Assembly (NCBI GenBank): GCA_021234155.1
Contig: JAJEKV010000020.1
Location: forward strand, 5,500,563-5,564,562
Direction of reading: 5' to 3'
Origin: Isoetes taiwanensis
Taxonomy: Eukaryota > Streptophyta > Lycopodiopsida > Isoetales > Isoetaceae
Length of the DNA stretch: 64,000 nucleotides
In this document: piece after piece, positions 33,495 to 45,182 of the stretch
How the letters are laid out: every line of letters begins with the position of its first letter
Position numbering within the stretch: the stretch's first letter is position 1
Position numbers and translations under genes: made by a program
The notes under the pieces: model-generated
What the model saw: only the letters and a program-made list of their open reading frames with translations
Told to the model about the DNA's origin: nothing
Database searches by the model: none

Positions 33495-33779
33495 ATCTGC
33501 TGTACAAGTTGACTCAACAGTGATCTTGCTATTTTCTGGGTTTTCCGAATTTTCAATGACTTTGCAATTTTTTTTTTTGTTTCAATTGAAACATGAACAT
33601 AGTTCAAAATAATGAAGGGATTAGCGAAAGGAAAAAACAAACCAACAACCTTGGGATTTTTTCTTTTTTTTTTGTGGGGATCTGAGGACTGCGTGGCATA
33701 AATAAAATGTTTGTTTTTTTTTGTTGTTTTGTGGGGACAAGGGATACAGGATATTGGTTCTAAAAGAAAGAAAAAATCC

Positions 33780-33875
33780 TATTCTGGAATACACTTTGTA
33801 TTCCGGAATAGCATTTGGTTTTCAAGAAACCTGGCAGTTTGTATTCCGGAATAGCATTTGGTTTTCAAGAAACCT
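33780..33875. repeat. Degenerate palindrome units
   Basis: TATTCTGGAATACAC, GTATTCCGGAATAGCA and a second GTATTCCGGAATAGCA. The last two sit in a 54-bp direct repeat (GTATTCCGGAATAGCATTTG through CCTGGCAGTTT). Confidence 0.8.
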
Positions 33876-34077
33876 GGCAGTTTTGGTTTTCTTGGGCGAT
33901 TTTCTTACGGGGAGTTGGGCCGCCATTTTAGTTTATTTTGCATTGTATTTAGGTTTGTGCTCTGAAGAGAGACAATGTTGGCTACATCGTCTCTTTGTGG
34001 GGTGATCCGAATTTTTTTTCCACCAAATAGTCTTGGGCTTTGGCTCGAAATTATGCTGGGCGATATGCAGGGTTAGG

Positions 34078-34175
34078 CATCGGGTCTTCAGCACCTTCGG
34101 GTTGGGCATCGAGTCTTCAGCATCAGGTTATTGGTCTTCAACATCGAAGTTATTCGGGGGTTAGTTATTCGGGGT
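34078..34175 (+). repeat. Short imperfect tandem repeats
   Basis: Repeated GGGCATCG, GTCTTCAGCA/GTCTTCAACA and TTATTCGGGGTTAG phrases. Probably slippage sequence. Confidence 0.6.
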
Positions 34176-34235
34176 TAGTTAGGCCTCTCACAGATCGGGT
34201 TACGTCTCAAGGCGGGGCTTTTTACCTTTGCCCAA

Positions 34236-34360
34236 TTGAGGTTGTTTTGTTTGTGTGCTCTTTCGTCCTTCTTGGCATTCGTATCTTATACGGGGAATGC
34301 CAAGAAGGAAAAAGAGCTGAGAATGCCAAGAAGGACGAAAGAGCACACAAACAACCTCAA
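34236..34360. repeat. Foldback with a stem of about 40 bp
   Basis: Arm 34236-34280 pairs with 34321-34360 exactly except for five extra bases (GTTTT) in the first arm. The 40-base loop contains another copy of AATGCCAAGAAGG. It could be a small foldback element or, if transcribed, a hairpin RNA. Confidence 0.85.
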
Positions 34361-35068
34361 AGACCCACGTGGGGATATATAATCTTGCTAAGCAGCAGCT
34401 CTCTCAGAAGAAACTCGTAACTGGACTTCAAGAAATCTCCTATGGCGGCTCATCCGGAATGTAGAACAATGGAATATTTTAAGCGATATGTCAGCTCCTT
34501 CTGCTGTAATGTGGCTAAAGGTAAATTGTCTGATCTTGATTTTTGTTGCATAAGGTACTGGTCATAAAAATAATGTTTTTCAGGCCAACATAATGCCGTT
34601 CTCAGATGATAAAAAGGTTGTTGCTTCTGCTGCTAATGGTCATGTATTTTCAATTGCAGAGTGCTTGCTTTTGGAAAAGTCGAATCCTTGCTTAAGGTAA
34701 AACTATCATACTATTATGGCTTCTAGAAAATGATAACTTGTAGTTTAGATTCTTAAGAGAAAAACATCTTTTATGCCAATCTTCACAGTTAGTAGCCATT
34801 ATCTGAACTCCAGTTTTCTAAGTCTGTCTTTGATAGGCTTCTGTGGCTGCATTAAGGTCGTTTTTTAATCTATGTCTTTATGATTTAGTTGCAAAAAAAT
34901 AGTGTGTATGTTTTGTGGCTTGCAGAAAATTATTGGCACAACATGAAGTGCAGTACTATACTCTGAATATGAGCAAACCAAGGCCCTCTTCAAGAGAGCA
35001 CGTGGTACTTAATTGAAACTCTTGGTGAGTGTTCATTTTTAAGGAGGAAAAGACACAAATTTATATGA
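34361..35068. other. Region upstream of the PPR relic
   Basis: No domain recognised. Several GTAA/AG pairs that could be splice sites occur, but no consistent frame joins them. Confidence 0.3.
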
Positions 35069-35650
35069 TTGATATATTTATATGATGCCACTAGGGAAAA
35101 ATTGCAGAGGCACTGGAACTTTTTTATGCGGGATGTGAGCTCATGGACTGCCATGGTTGAAGCATGTACCCTTCAAGTTCTGATAAATGAAGCTCTTGAG
35201 CTGAATAAGTTCTGTAAAAAAATGTCAAAAAAACATCATGTGTCATGGAATGTAATAATTGTAGGCTTATACAGCAGGGCCAATATAAAGACGACGTGCA
35301 ACTATTTGAAGAAATGCTTGAGCAGAATATTATCTCATGGATTTCATGATCGTAGCGTACTCAATGCTAGGACAGCTTACAGGCCAGCACTTGTATGATT
35401 AAATGCCTGAAAAAATTACGACCTTTTGGAATACTATGATCACATCGTTTGCTGAGCAAGGTCATTGCAAGGAGGCACTCCGTATGTTTAAACGGAATGC
35501 AGCTTCAAGGCTAACAAGCAACTAGAAAGAAGAGGAAATGATACTTTGGATATCAGGAGCCGTGCAATACAACATTGATGTCAAATGCCACAATTGGTGC
35601 ATGATTGAGGAATTGAAAATCATTGTTACTATTGAACCACCTTGGACAAA
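35069..35650 (+). pseudogene. PPR-repeat pseudogene fragment, spacer
   Basis: Frame 35069-35398 reads FMRDVSSWTAMVEACT, EALELNKFCKKMSK, HVSWNVIIVGLYSR. After a frame change, MPEKITTFWNTMITSFAEQG and HCKEALRMFKR follow at about 35402-35510. These are PLS-class PPR units with decayed linkers. It is distinct from the PPR relics at 1200 and 18425, and no editing domain is visible. Confidence 0.75.
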
Positions 35651-36330
35651 TACTTGGAATTCATTTGTAAACCATTAAACAAGACATAAAAATTGGTTCT
35701 AGCTCTGGACCTACTATTACATACAGCTAAAGTAAAGGCCAATTTAGAAAGTTTAAGAGCACTGGTTATATCAAAGAGACATCAATTTTAAACACCATGG
35801 TGTTTTGAACATAACCCCTAAAACTGCAATTTCAAGTGGCTGATATGTTGATCCAATGGTAAAAAACTTTTTGGCTAAAATAACACGTTGTAAATTGTAA
35901 TCACTTCATCACTTCATCATGAGATTTTAGGCACTGAAGTTGGCATGTAAAAATCATTACTGTCCTTCACAAGTGCAGGAAGAACACAATGGTTCCTACA
36001 AGTCGTTGTTAACTTACGTTAAATTGAAATTGAGGTAGAATGGAGTAGCTTTTGCATTTTTCTATAATAATGTTCACGTAAAATGTATGAGGTTTGAAAT
36101 GATATGACTTTTTATTAAAATGATGTCTTACAAGTTACAAGGAATGTGTCAAGAATATTGCATGTTGTGCATCAATGCTTTTAGTTTTCATTCTCAACAA
36201 AATATAGAGGTCGCGCATCAATGCTTTTAGTTTTCACCCTCAACAAAAATAAGGAGGTCGCATATTAAACGGGGCCCCCTAAATGGTAGGAAATAAATCC
36301 TTAACCAAATGGTAGGCAACATGTTGTTTC
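35651..36330. other. AT-rich, no gene
   Basis: Includes a short duplicated phrase GGTCGCGCATCAATGCTTTT / GTGCATCAATGCTTTTAG near 36170-36230. No coding signal. Confidence 0.5.
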
Positions 36331-36337
36331 GAAATAC

Positions 36338-36563
36338 ACGTATTCCAGAATACACATTTGCTTTCTCAGGAAAGCAAATGTGTATTCCGGAATACACATT
36401 TGCTTTCTCAGAAAACAAAGGTGTATTCCGGAATACACTTTTGCTTTCTCTAAAAATCCAAACTGTATTCTGGAATACAATTTTGCTTTTTCTGAAAATC
36501 CAAAGTGTGTTCTGGAATACACTTTTGTTTTTTAGAAAAGCAAAAGTGCATTCCGGAATACAC
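36338..36563. repeat. Palindrome array 2
   Basis: Six copies of the GTGTATTCCGGAATACAC-type palindrome start at 36338, 36380, 36421, 36463, 36505 and 36546, giving spacings of 42, 41, 42, 42 and 41 (mean 41.6). Copies at 36380 and 36421 are perfect. Linkers are A/T-rich with TTTGCTTTCTC or TTTTGCTTTTTCT. Orientation of the linkers is the same as in array 1. Confidence 0.9.
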
Positions 36564-38640
36564 TTTTGTTTTTACATTTTTTGTTTTATGTGTCCTAGTG
36601 TTCAATTATTTACTTATTTATTTTCTTGTTTGTTATTCAGCCAATAGAATGTCAAACATGTTTGTTGGAACAACTAAACGTGGAGACTTGGGACAGATAC
36701 CCAGTTGCAACGTCTGACGAGCGTATTGTTCGATACGCACCAAATTTTGAGGGTGCCAAATTGATGTACTGAAAAAATTTAAAGAAATAATAATTATTGT
36801 TTTTTCTCTATTTTGATGTTTTTGATATCTCACTTTCAGAGATTATGTATTCATGTCTATATTTTGCCATTTTCAAGGGTGTTTCTTTGCAAAAAACAAA
36901 CTTGTCACTTAATGAGGAGCAAAAATGAGGGAAAAAAAATTGAACCTTTTGAAATTCTCAAGTTTATAAAAAAAAGGCCAATTTTAAGAGCATGGTGTTT
37001 TTTTTAAGGGAATCTTTGAAACGGGAGTTCTGCAACACTCTCGTTTCATATGCAACCTTGTTAATAACAGGGGGTTTCCTATATATTTTTATATGCTTTT
37101 CAATATGGTTCTATTATGATTTCATGACGTATTCGAATGGATGTACTAATGCGTATATCTAGAGTGTGCACTGTATTTATGTGTCTCAATTCCGTATTTC
37201 TAATGGTTTATATCCACATGTCGCCTTCAGGATATTTAGCATTTCAAAGAAAAAAAGTAAACTAGTGGTAAGGCAGGCTTGGGGCAAAGAGTGTGAGGGA
37301 AATAAAGGGATGATGATGCAGAGAGAAAAATAGAGGATGTTTGTGAAAGGGGCAGTGTTGGGAGGAGGAGACGATAAGGTTCCGAAATGAGCTTTTCTAT
37401 GATTTTGTCAATGGTGGGGCAAAGAAGGGGGAATATTTTTAGGGGATTTTTTGGCCTAGGTTCAAGAATGGAAGCTCTTGTCGCAATAAGAAGGCTTGGC
37501 TTGAGGCATGTGCGATGCCTACTTCGGCCCTGGGAAGGTGGGGAGATGCTACATAAATGTGAAACGTGTTGGAGATGTTCTCATAGCGTCATCTTCATGG
37601 CGTTTAGCACATCTCTAGCAAGTATGCAGTGACAAGAGGTCCTTTACTTAGTCATGTTGTTTAGGAAGCTTGCAAGGGCTGTATCCAAGGGGACTCACGA
37701 TGCTCAAAGCAGGCCACCTAAGAGTAGCTTAGGGGCCTGTGGCAAGAATTTTCACTAGTGGATGAGCCCAATTTCCATAAGAGCTCTTTTGTGGAAGGAG
37801 ATACATGGAAAAATCCAAAGACTAGAAGGGTTGTAGGAAAGAGTTAAGCAAAGAAATGACCAGGACGAAGTAATTTCACATGATTTCAACTTTAAATTAT
37901 TTTTATAATATGCTTGTGCCTTGAAACGTCACGTAAGATGTCGTTTGAAATGTTATATATGTGAATCCCCTTCAGATGATTCGAAAGAAAATGTTCCCTC
38001 ACGGTGAACCCCAAGTAATGTCCCGTGAAGAACATTACTCCTAACAAAAAGGGGGCGATAAGAGGGAGGCAAAAGAACATACTTTGAAGTCCTATAAACT
38101 TGATGAGATCCAAACATTTATGTAATGTGCCTGTTTTTTGAATCTAACAACTTTAGGGATGTTTGGACATCTTCTTGCTTGAATAAAGTTGAAAAGAATA
38201 TAAAGAAAGGAACAATTTAAAATTAATTTTCAATAAGTTTTGCATGGTAAGCATGAGTAGAGATAGTTAGATGAATGCCATGGAAGACCCCAACAATCAT
38301 TGAAGAACAAAGGTAATTTTATTTTAAACTAAATATAACTTATGCTATAGTATATTTGGATGTGAAACATGTTGGTGGTGCAGCAATGGATAATTGTCTA
38401 TATAGTTTCAATATGAGTAGCCCATGCAACAAAGCGTACAATGAAGCCCTGGTTGAATGCTTTGCAAACTTTGCCTTTGATGATATGTTCTGCCGTATAA
38501 TACACCCTGGAATGTCTTTGGTACTTATATTTGTTATAGACACAACAAAATGACAAATATTCCAACATTTTTATTTAATATCAATGGTTGGTCATGAAGC
38601 TAAGTGAGTGAAAGTTTTCGTTGAAGGTAATCTTTCCCAC
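36564..38640. other. Spacer stretch without a recognised gene
   Basis: Contains short frames only (37387-37632, 38356-38553), none with a domain that I know. Frequent A-runs. Confidence 0.45.
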
Positions 38641-38649
38641 TATAAGAAA

Positions 38650-38800
38650 GAAAGAAAGATAGATTAATTTTTAATGTCCACGGAGACCAAGTTGGCCATG
38701 GGACCCAAATGAATATAAAACAAATATGTTTGGGATGTAAAAGGAGCTATTTACATTATCACTTTTTGCAAATAATACTACTGAGGAAATCTACGATAAG
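38650..38800 (-). mobile_element. LINE 3'-end relic on minus strand
   Basis: The reverse complement carries GGGTCCCATGGCC, then GGTCTCCGTGGACATTAAAA, the same 3'-UTR text as the LINE at 32409-32450, followed by a TCTATCTTTCTTTC tail. The ACTGAGG at 38778 on the plus strand matches the CCTCAGTAG near the LINE stop codon. Confidence 0.6.
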
Positions 38801-40309
38801 CTAAAGCGATAACTTTTTTTAGTCCTTTTTGAAATGCTAGCAAGGATACAAATGTTTTTGAAATCTATTCACGATTAAAAAACCTCATTATTAGCACCCA
38901 CATCCTTGTTAAATTATTCAGAGCCTGCCAAGCATATAGAAAGCTTGTAGCATTGCATCCGCAATGCTAAACGAACCTCGATAACCTTACATTTGGATGA
39001 GCAAATAGCATAAGTATAATTTTGCAGACTCGGTAGATAAACATGGCAGCTATAATGACAATAGCTACATGCCGTTAGTTACTATACATCAATTTATTCC
39101 AAAAGTAGAAGCCAAATATGAGATAATTGGCAACAATGTAGAAAACTATGGAGACCTACCTTAGTTAGTTTTTCATGATTTGATAGTTGCAATACGACGC
39201 AGGGTATTTTCAACAACTCTATGCATTTACCTTAAATAGAGATTACGGCCAAAGAAAAGAGCTAAAGGTAAAGATATCGAACGAAATTCTAGTAACAACA
39301 ATGCAACTTCTACCTGTAGCAAAAATTAGAATTGAAGCAAATAGAAAAGGGCTTGCAACCTAGATAGAGAAAAATTAATTGCTATTGCTTTAATTTCTAG
39401 ACTTTACATCCTTCGCCTATAACACATCCTTTTTCTCTGCAAACATACCCATTCAATGTTTGGAAACAGTCCAAGAATAAACGGTAGCTAGCTATCGATG
39501 TGCAAATAAATCAAACCAACAATATACATGAAGAACATGGAAAATATTAAAACATAATGAAGCACCTTCTCAAATTCATATTTCTTCTTCATAGACTTAG
39601 GACCATTTCCTAGGACCATTTCCATACCAATTTACATCCTCAACGACATTCCTCCAATGTTTTTGCTTCAAATTACCCAATTTAAATATCAATCATTATC
39701 GATCTAGCCTCTACACTCAAATAATCATCCTTACAGATAGAAGTGAAATAGAAGAGCCATGGTTCCACATGTCTAATAGTAAAACACGGAGAGCTCTAAA
39801 ATAAAATTTATTGGACTCTATCATATATCTTCAATATTTACTTTTCGAGCAGCACAACCTTACTTTGCCTGCACCCACAACTGGTGCAACAAGAAAGTTT
39901 AAATATCTATGTGGGCCCTACAGTATACAGATTTATTACTACATAAGTTACTTTAGATAGTCAGTTCATTCATGCAAAACAAGACGCAGGTAGAAATGCA
40001 TGCACTATAATGTTAGCTAAGTGAATGCCAAGTTTATAGTTGTGGTAGAATTACCGCTATCTATCAGCTTATAGACCAACATGATGATTATTCATTAGCT
40101 TATAGACCAACATGATGATTATTCATTTTGAGCCTCTGTGCTTCAAGGAGCACTAAATATTATCCTAACTATTGACTAGCAAGAGAACGCTATAAGTTAT
40201 CATTTTAGTTATTATTGAGCAGCAAGTGCCATTGTACTAAGCCAGCTGCAAACTTGCAAATAAATTTACCTTTTGAAGCTCATATTACTTCTTCAAGGCA
40301 TATTGCAAA
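38801..40309. other. AT-rich spacer, no recognised gene
   Basis: A 29-bp tandem pair (TTATAGACCAACATGATGAT core) lies at 40069-40127. Otherwise nothing is seen. Confidence 0.45.
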
Positions 40310-40531
40310 TGTTAGAATCAGAGCTTAGGATTCGAACCCAAGTATGCCAAAACTCTGTCTCCTTCACAATCTCCTCCACCAAAACCTTCTGGTCAGCAAA
40401 ACTCAAACTCTTCTCAAAACTCAAACTCTTCTATTCTATTCTATTCTCTGTGTCCCTTTACAACGTCAATCTTCCCTTTTATAGTTTCAATTTTCACCGA
40501 CATGCATATTAGATGACAGGTGTTTCCAACA
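40310..40531 (-). mobile_element. Copia LTR in the spacer (3' LTR)
   Basis: Matches the LTRs at 18843 and 51795 from TGTTAGAA to the mirrored TGTTGGAA end, with a 33-bp insertion made of a repeat of CAAACTCTTCT and ATTCT units. No primer-binding site follows its TGTTAG side, so it is a 3' LTR on the minus strand. Confidence 0.8.
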
Positions 40532-40690
40532 GGCTGAATTAAACAATTAAATGTCAATCCATACAATTGCCCATATGGCATGACAAACCCAACACTTCCC
40601 CTTCATGCCATATCGCTTCATTAGATATTCCCATAATTTCTTTGAACAAGTTAAGCTTACGTTCTATCATTGCCTTGGTAAATAAGCCTA
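40532..40690 (-). pseudogene. Copia RNase H C-terminus and 3' internal end
   Basis: Reading inward on the minus strand: GLFTKAMIERKLNLFKEIMG, then ISNEAIWHEGEVLG. The LFTKA motif closes copia polyproteins. The arm copies lack this end, so it may be the displaced 3' end of the right-arm element about 4.5 kb away, or part of another copia insertion. Confidence 0.65.
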
Positions 40691-40735
40691 AGATGCATTC
40701 AACCCCTCTATGGATGCATGCAACCCCTCTCTGGA

Positions 40736-40771
40736 CAGCCCTCTATGCATGCATGCATGCATAGAGGGCTG
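40736..40771. repeat. 36-bp perfect palindrome
   Basis: Half-site CAGCCCTCTATGCATGCA followed by its exact reverse complement. It includes overlapping CATGCA (RY-type) motifs and lies about 175 bp outside the right arm. Confidence 0.9.
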
Positions 40772-40946
40772 CTAGCTATAAAGAGGCTCGGGGGAGAGCT
40801 CAAGGGGCATTCAGTATCGGTGCTGAGCTCGTGGTTGGGTGGCGAGTATAGCTAGCACGTCATTTGTGCGTTTCAGTGGTCTCCACATACTGCATAACTA
40901 ACTCATTTTTCGCAATAAGGTCCCTTATGAAATGAATATGCAATTT
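40772..40946. other. Boundary segment before the right arm
   Basis: Begins with GCTAGCTATAAAGAGG (a possible TATA box) in G-rich sequence and leads to the arm boundary at 40947. No gene is seen. Confidence 0.35.
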
Positions 40947-41324
40947 TATTTTGAGATGGAGTTGGGGAATGTGCCTGGAATGCCGCATGTAACGCCGCAT
41001 GCGGCGTTCCCTTCATCTTGCGGCCCCCTGCGAGATCCAAGTTGCAGCCTTCCCTTTCATCTTGCGGTCCTGTTGCCGGCATTGAATGCCACGAATTTGA
41101 AATCGCCATACATTATTCAATGGGAAATTTTAGATTCAAAGAGAAAATTTTCGATGGATGACAAACCTCTTGCTCTACGAATTTTGTCTTATGATTTCTT
41201 CTCCGTCCCATTTTGGCGCCTCAAAATTGGGCGCCTCACGTGGGTCGGATCCTCATAACGTGAGTAGAAAACAGCATTGGGCTCTTCAGCTGGGTCGGAT
41301 CCTTTTTGCTCTGGTTTTGTTTTA

Positions 41325-41965
41325 GGATTCAAACTTCTGGGGTGTTCTTTTCTTGCTTCTGGAGTACACCATTTCAACTGCAAACACCAGGTAGAACAAA
41401 GCATTAGGCATCTCAACTTTCTTGCAGACTAATGGGAATAGTTTTCTTTCAGGATTTAAGTTTTTTGATTGTTCTTCTCTTGCGTCTGGAGTGTTCTTGG
41501 AAGAATGCCATGTCATCTGCAAACACCAGGTGAGATTCATCACTAAGACTTGCATGTGTTGACTACGGTGAGCACACAGCATTGGGCGTCTCATCTTTCT
41601 TGCGAAAACTAATGATAATATTTTTCTTTCAGGATTCAAACTTCTGGAGAGTTCTTCCCTTGCTTCTGGAGTGTAAGAAGGAAGGATGCCATTTCATCTG
41701 CAAACACCAGGTGAGATTTATCACCAAGACTTGCATGTATTGACCACGGTGAGCACACAGCATTGGGCGTCTCAGCTTTCTTGCAAAAACTAATGACAAT
41801 ATTTTTCTTTTAGGATTCAAGCTTCTGGAGTGTTCTTGGAAGGACTCCATTTCATCTACAAACACCAAGTGAGATTCATCATCAAGACTTGCATGTGTTG
41901 ACCAAGGTGAGCTTGCAGGCCTGTTAATTTGGCAAGGTCTATCCATTCACTGCAAAAAGAAGAAT
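41325..41965 (-). repeat. Diverged tandem repeat, right-arm copy
   Basis: Reverse complement of 28948-29545, with the same units and a few private indels. One unit here keeps a longer open frame (SLVFARKLRRPMLCAH) than on the left. Confidence 0.75.
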
Positions 41966-43193
41966 AATATAGAAACTTAAACCTACAACCCATCAAAACA
42001 TTGTCCTTACCCGTAAGATTCAAACTGAAAATGATGTTACCCCTCATAACAAAAGGAGCTTCTCTTTCCTATATATTCTATTCTATTCTTTTCTTTCCTA
42101 TATATTGTTCATCTCATTCTGTACGTGTCATTTCGCTACTTGGATATGAAGATGAACTTGGTGTTTGTTTGCAGAATATGGTCCCCAGAGTTTCTATTAC
42201 TTCATTCCCCAATTGTCTACTACTTCAAAAAACCGTTTTGACATTTGTTTTTTTTTGCGAAACGGTGGTTCAAAATTGCCTTTATTTGTTCACTAGAAAC
42301 CCTTCAAAATTGCCTGCGAGAAGTTAGCTTCTATGCAACCCAATAAAAAGAAACTAGGACATCTGAATGGTATGACTGTAAAGGATAGGCATTTTTTGTC
42401 CATTGCCAAGAATTTGTGGTCATAACAAGTTACATATTCCGGGCTGATAGTTCTGAGGTATTTAAGATTGCATCCTATTCCAAAAGCAAAAATTTGAAGT
42501 GAAGGTTATTTACCTCTGAACTGTATTATTATGAAAATACCTCTCATACACCACAGAACTTATGAATATTGTACTTATTGCAAGAGGATATTTGCCATTA
42601 AATTTAAATTAGGTGATATATTTCTTCTTCTACATGCTTATGATGAATTTTGCATCAGGATATCTCTTGGTCTTTGGGCATCCATATGCAAATATTCTTC
42701 CATTATCGAAATTTTTTACATTTTCTCTGTGCAAACATCCTTCTAAAGTGGAAACAGTTCCAACAAGCTGATACTGATATATGTACAGCACAACGGCTGA
42801 ATGCCCCTCTTCTATGGATTATCTCAAGTAGGAGCAATGACGTTACAAAGGCTACACATTGTTGACGCGTTTCAGCCCAATTAGATGCAGCATCAAGAGG
42901 TAGCCATATTCCTGAAGAGGCTGGATGAAGCTTATCCCTTGCCAATGTTCACGTCAATCACAATTATTTTAAATTATTTTTAGTGAATTCTGAAGCAATG
43001 TTGACACATGTCTCTCTCTTGAATTAGAAGAGCTGTGTTAGGATCAATTGTACTATTAGATCTGCACAGCTCAAAGATTAATCTGAGGATAAAATCTTCT
43101 ATCATGTTAGTTCACTACCAAATCTGTATAATAATGCATGTTTTACTTGCCTTATGTTTTTGGCTCAGTCCTATGTCTGATATAACTATGTTT

Positions 43194-43720
43194 TCAGTTG
43201 TATTTGCAGGTTGAGCTACAACAAGAAAGGCAGCTATTTTTATATGTAAGCAAATTTTTCGTCGAAAAGATTGCCCTTCTTTCCTCCTTGGAAGTTAGGA
43301 CATACAAACCAGCTAGACCTGCATATACATTCAATATGGATCTTCCCATGGCATGATTATGGTACCATAATAATGTCAGAAATTGCACATTCGGATATAC
43401 GTATTTATTGGTTGTATATGCAGATCCAGTCTCTCCTATTGCTATAAACCATGCATGTGAGTGTTCATCAAGAAAAGGAGTCACCTCTCCTCCATGTGAA
43501 TCGGTTACTATTGGCACTCTAGAACTTGGATTGGCTATGTTAGTGGTGGAGTTTACAAGGAAAATATGTGAAGAATCTATAAAATGATTCTCCCATTATA
43601 CTCTGATTGGAACTTTTCTCATGGCTAGAATTGTGGGACTGGACAGGTTGCTGTTGCTGGGCCTGTTTCATAATCATACATTGTTGTTGCGGGGAAGATC
43701 TCTATGCATTTTACGTGACA
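43194..43720 (-). pseudogene. Multicopper oxidase relic, right arm
   Basis: The open part (43194-43517) gives exactly the same 107 residues as the left copy, including SHGGEV and WYHNHAMGRS. Upstream text differs by small changes. Both copies are therefore equally old as pseudogenes. Confidence 0.8.
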
Positions 43721-45182
43721 TCGAGGAATAATTTTCTTCTCTAAGAAGACATAAGCTACCAAGGAATAAAGATTTTGAGTACTATAATTCGAGACAAACC
43801 TCATCCATTTCTCTAATGCCCGGATCGCAGACTACTTATTTCTTGGAAGTCCTATGACATTTCAACCCATGAAGCTCTCAGGTGGTTCTTTCTCTCTTTC
43901 CATTATTCATTTTGCTAAAAGTATGTTATTAGCTTTTTAAAATATTCACGTCATTTTATATACTTAGGAGAGGATGGGAAAAACAATAAGACATGACAAA
44001 GTTACTACAATCACTAACAGGAAACAAAAGTTCTTCAATCTAAGGAGCTATTCTGGAAGAATGGATTGAAAAAGATATTATGTTGATGGTTCCACTAAAG
44101 ATTTTGCAGATCACGGAAGTGCCAAGATTGATTGTACCCTAAAACAACCATTGGCTTATCATTTATTTGAGTTAACGAGAATGCTTGCAAACCATCAAAT
44201 GGTGCAAAACGATATTTCCAAAATAGCTTCTAAGCAAAGCCTTACTTTGGTCTCAAACTACTTTGTGGTAATCCTTATTTCTCTTTTGAAAGGCATCGGA
44301 AGCAACTCCAATAGTTTGGAGAAAGCCAACCAAAAAAGATAATTTTATATACTCTTCTTTGAGCTAAGCATCTTCCCCGCAATTCAATGCCTTATATCAC
44401 ATCCCTCATGCCCGATCTTCCATAGCTACATTTGGGTTCAAATAATATACCAATGGTAATGCCCGGACATTCCATGCGACCATTTAAGGTTTCGGCTATA
44501 GGATTGGGGTTGGGAGTTGAGGGTTTAGGGTTTGACATATCATGATTTCTAAAAAGTCAAGAGGAGGAAGACAATTGTATATAGCAACCATACCACAAAT
44601 ATGTATTAGTCGTATTTTTCTTACCAAAATTTTGCATGTGCTTAAACATGAGTCATGACTATTTAGTGAACTTTTCTTACAAGTCTAGGGTTTCTACTTT
44701 TACTAGAGTGGATGTGTTTTGTAAATTGAAAATCAAGCTATTTCTTCTAAAACTTATATAGGAAATACAAAAACTCATGTAATGATTTGATCACACAATA
44801 ACAACGATCGCATGTACCATAAAGCCTAATCCTTGCGGTTGTTGGCCATCTAGAAGGACCTGATAACCTTAGCCTACCAGGTATTCACGAACAACAACAA
44901 TCTCTACATGGCTCAGTTAACACAACTACTAATGCCCACAACAACAAATTCAATTGAATTCCCTTTGATAAAAAAAGGGGGGGTAAATCACATTAACTAT
45001 CACACAAATCAACATTTGTTATTGCCAGAATGCATCTATCAAATCTGGATTTGCCACAAAACCCTAAAACAATACGAACTCTATTACATCTAAGCATTCT
45101 ATTTCATCCCATAAAATCCATTATTCCTACCCATCCCCACCTAAGGCCTGACACTCTGTTACATCTATAGACACCATTACAT

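Larger units (their letters stand above)
29928..40946. other. Spacer between the inverted-repeat arms
   Basis: 11.0 kb of sequence that does not match across the arms. It contains gypsy, LINE and copia 3' ends, a PPR relic, palindrome arrays and a foldback, each listed separately. It is richer in homopolymers than the arms. Confidence 0.9.

Noticed and set aside
33352-36563. Regular palindromes with spacers, superficially CRISPR-like
   Set aside because: The linkers are related to each other rather than unique, there are no cas genes, and the context is a plant nuclear genome.
36309-36647. 112-codon open frame through the palindrome array, and similar frames at 33338-33640
   Set aside because: The frame is a by-product of a repeat close to 42 bp. 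The protein is a 14-residue repeat of shifting text with no start context and no domain.
40932-41258. 108-codon frame spanning the right-arm boundary
   Set aside because: It starts in the spacer and continues into the arm. The left arm keeps no equivalent start and no domain is present.
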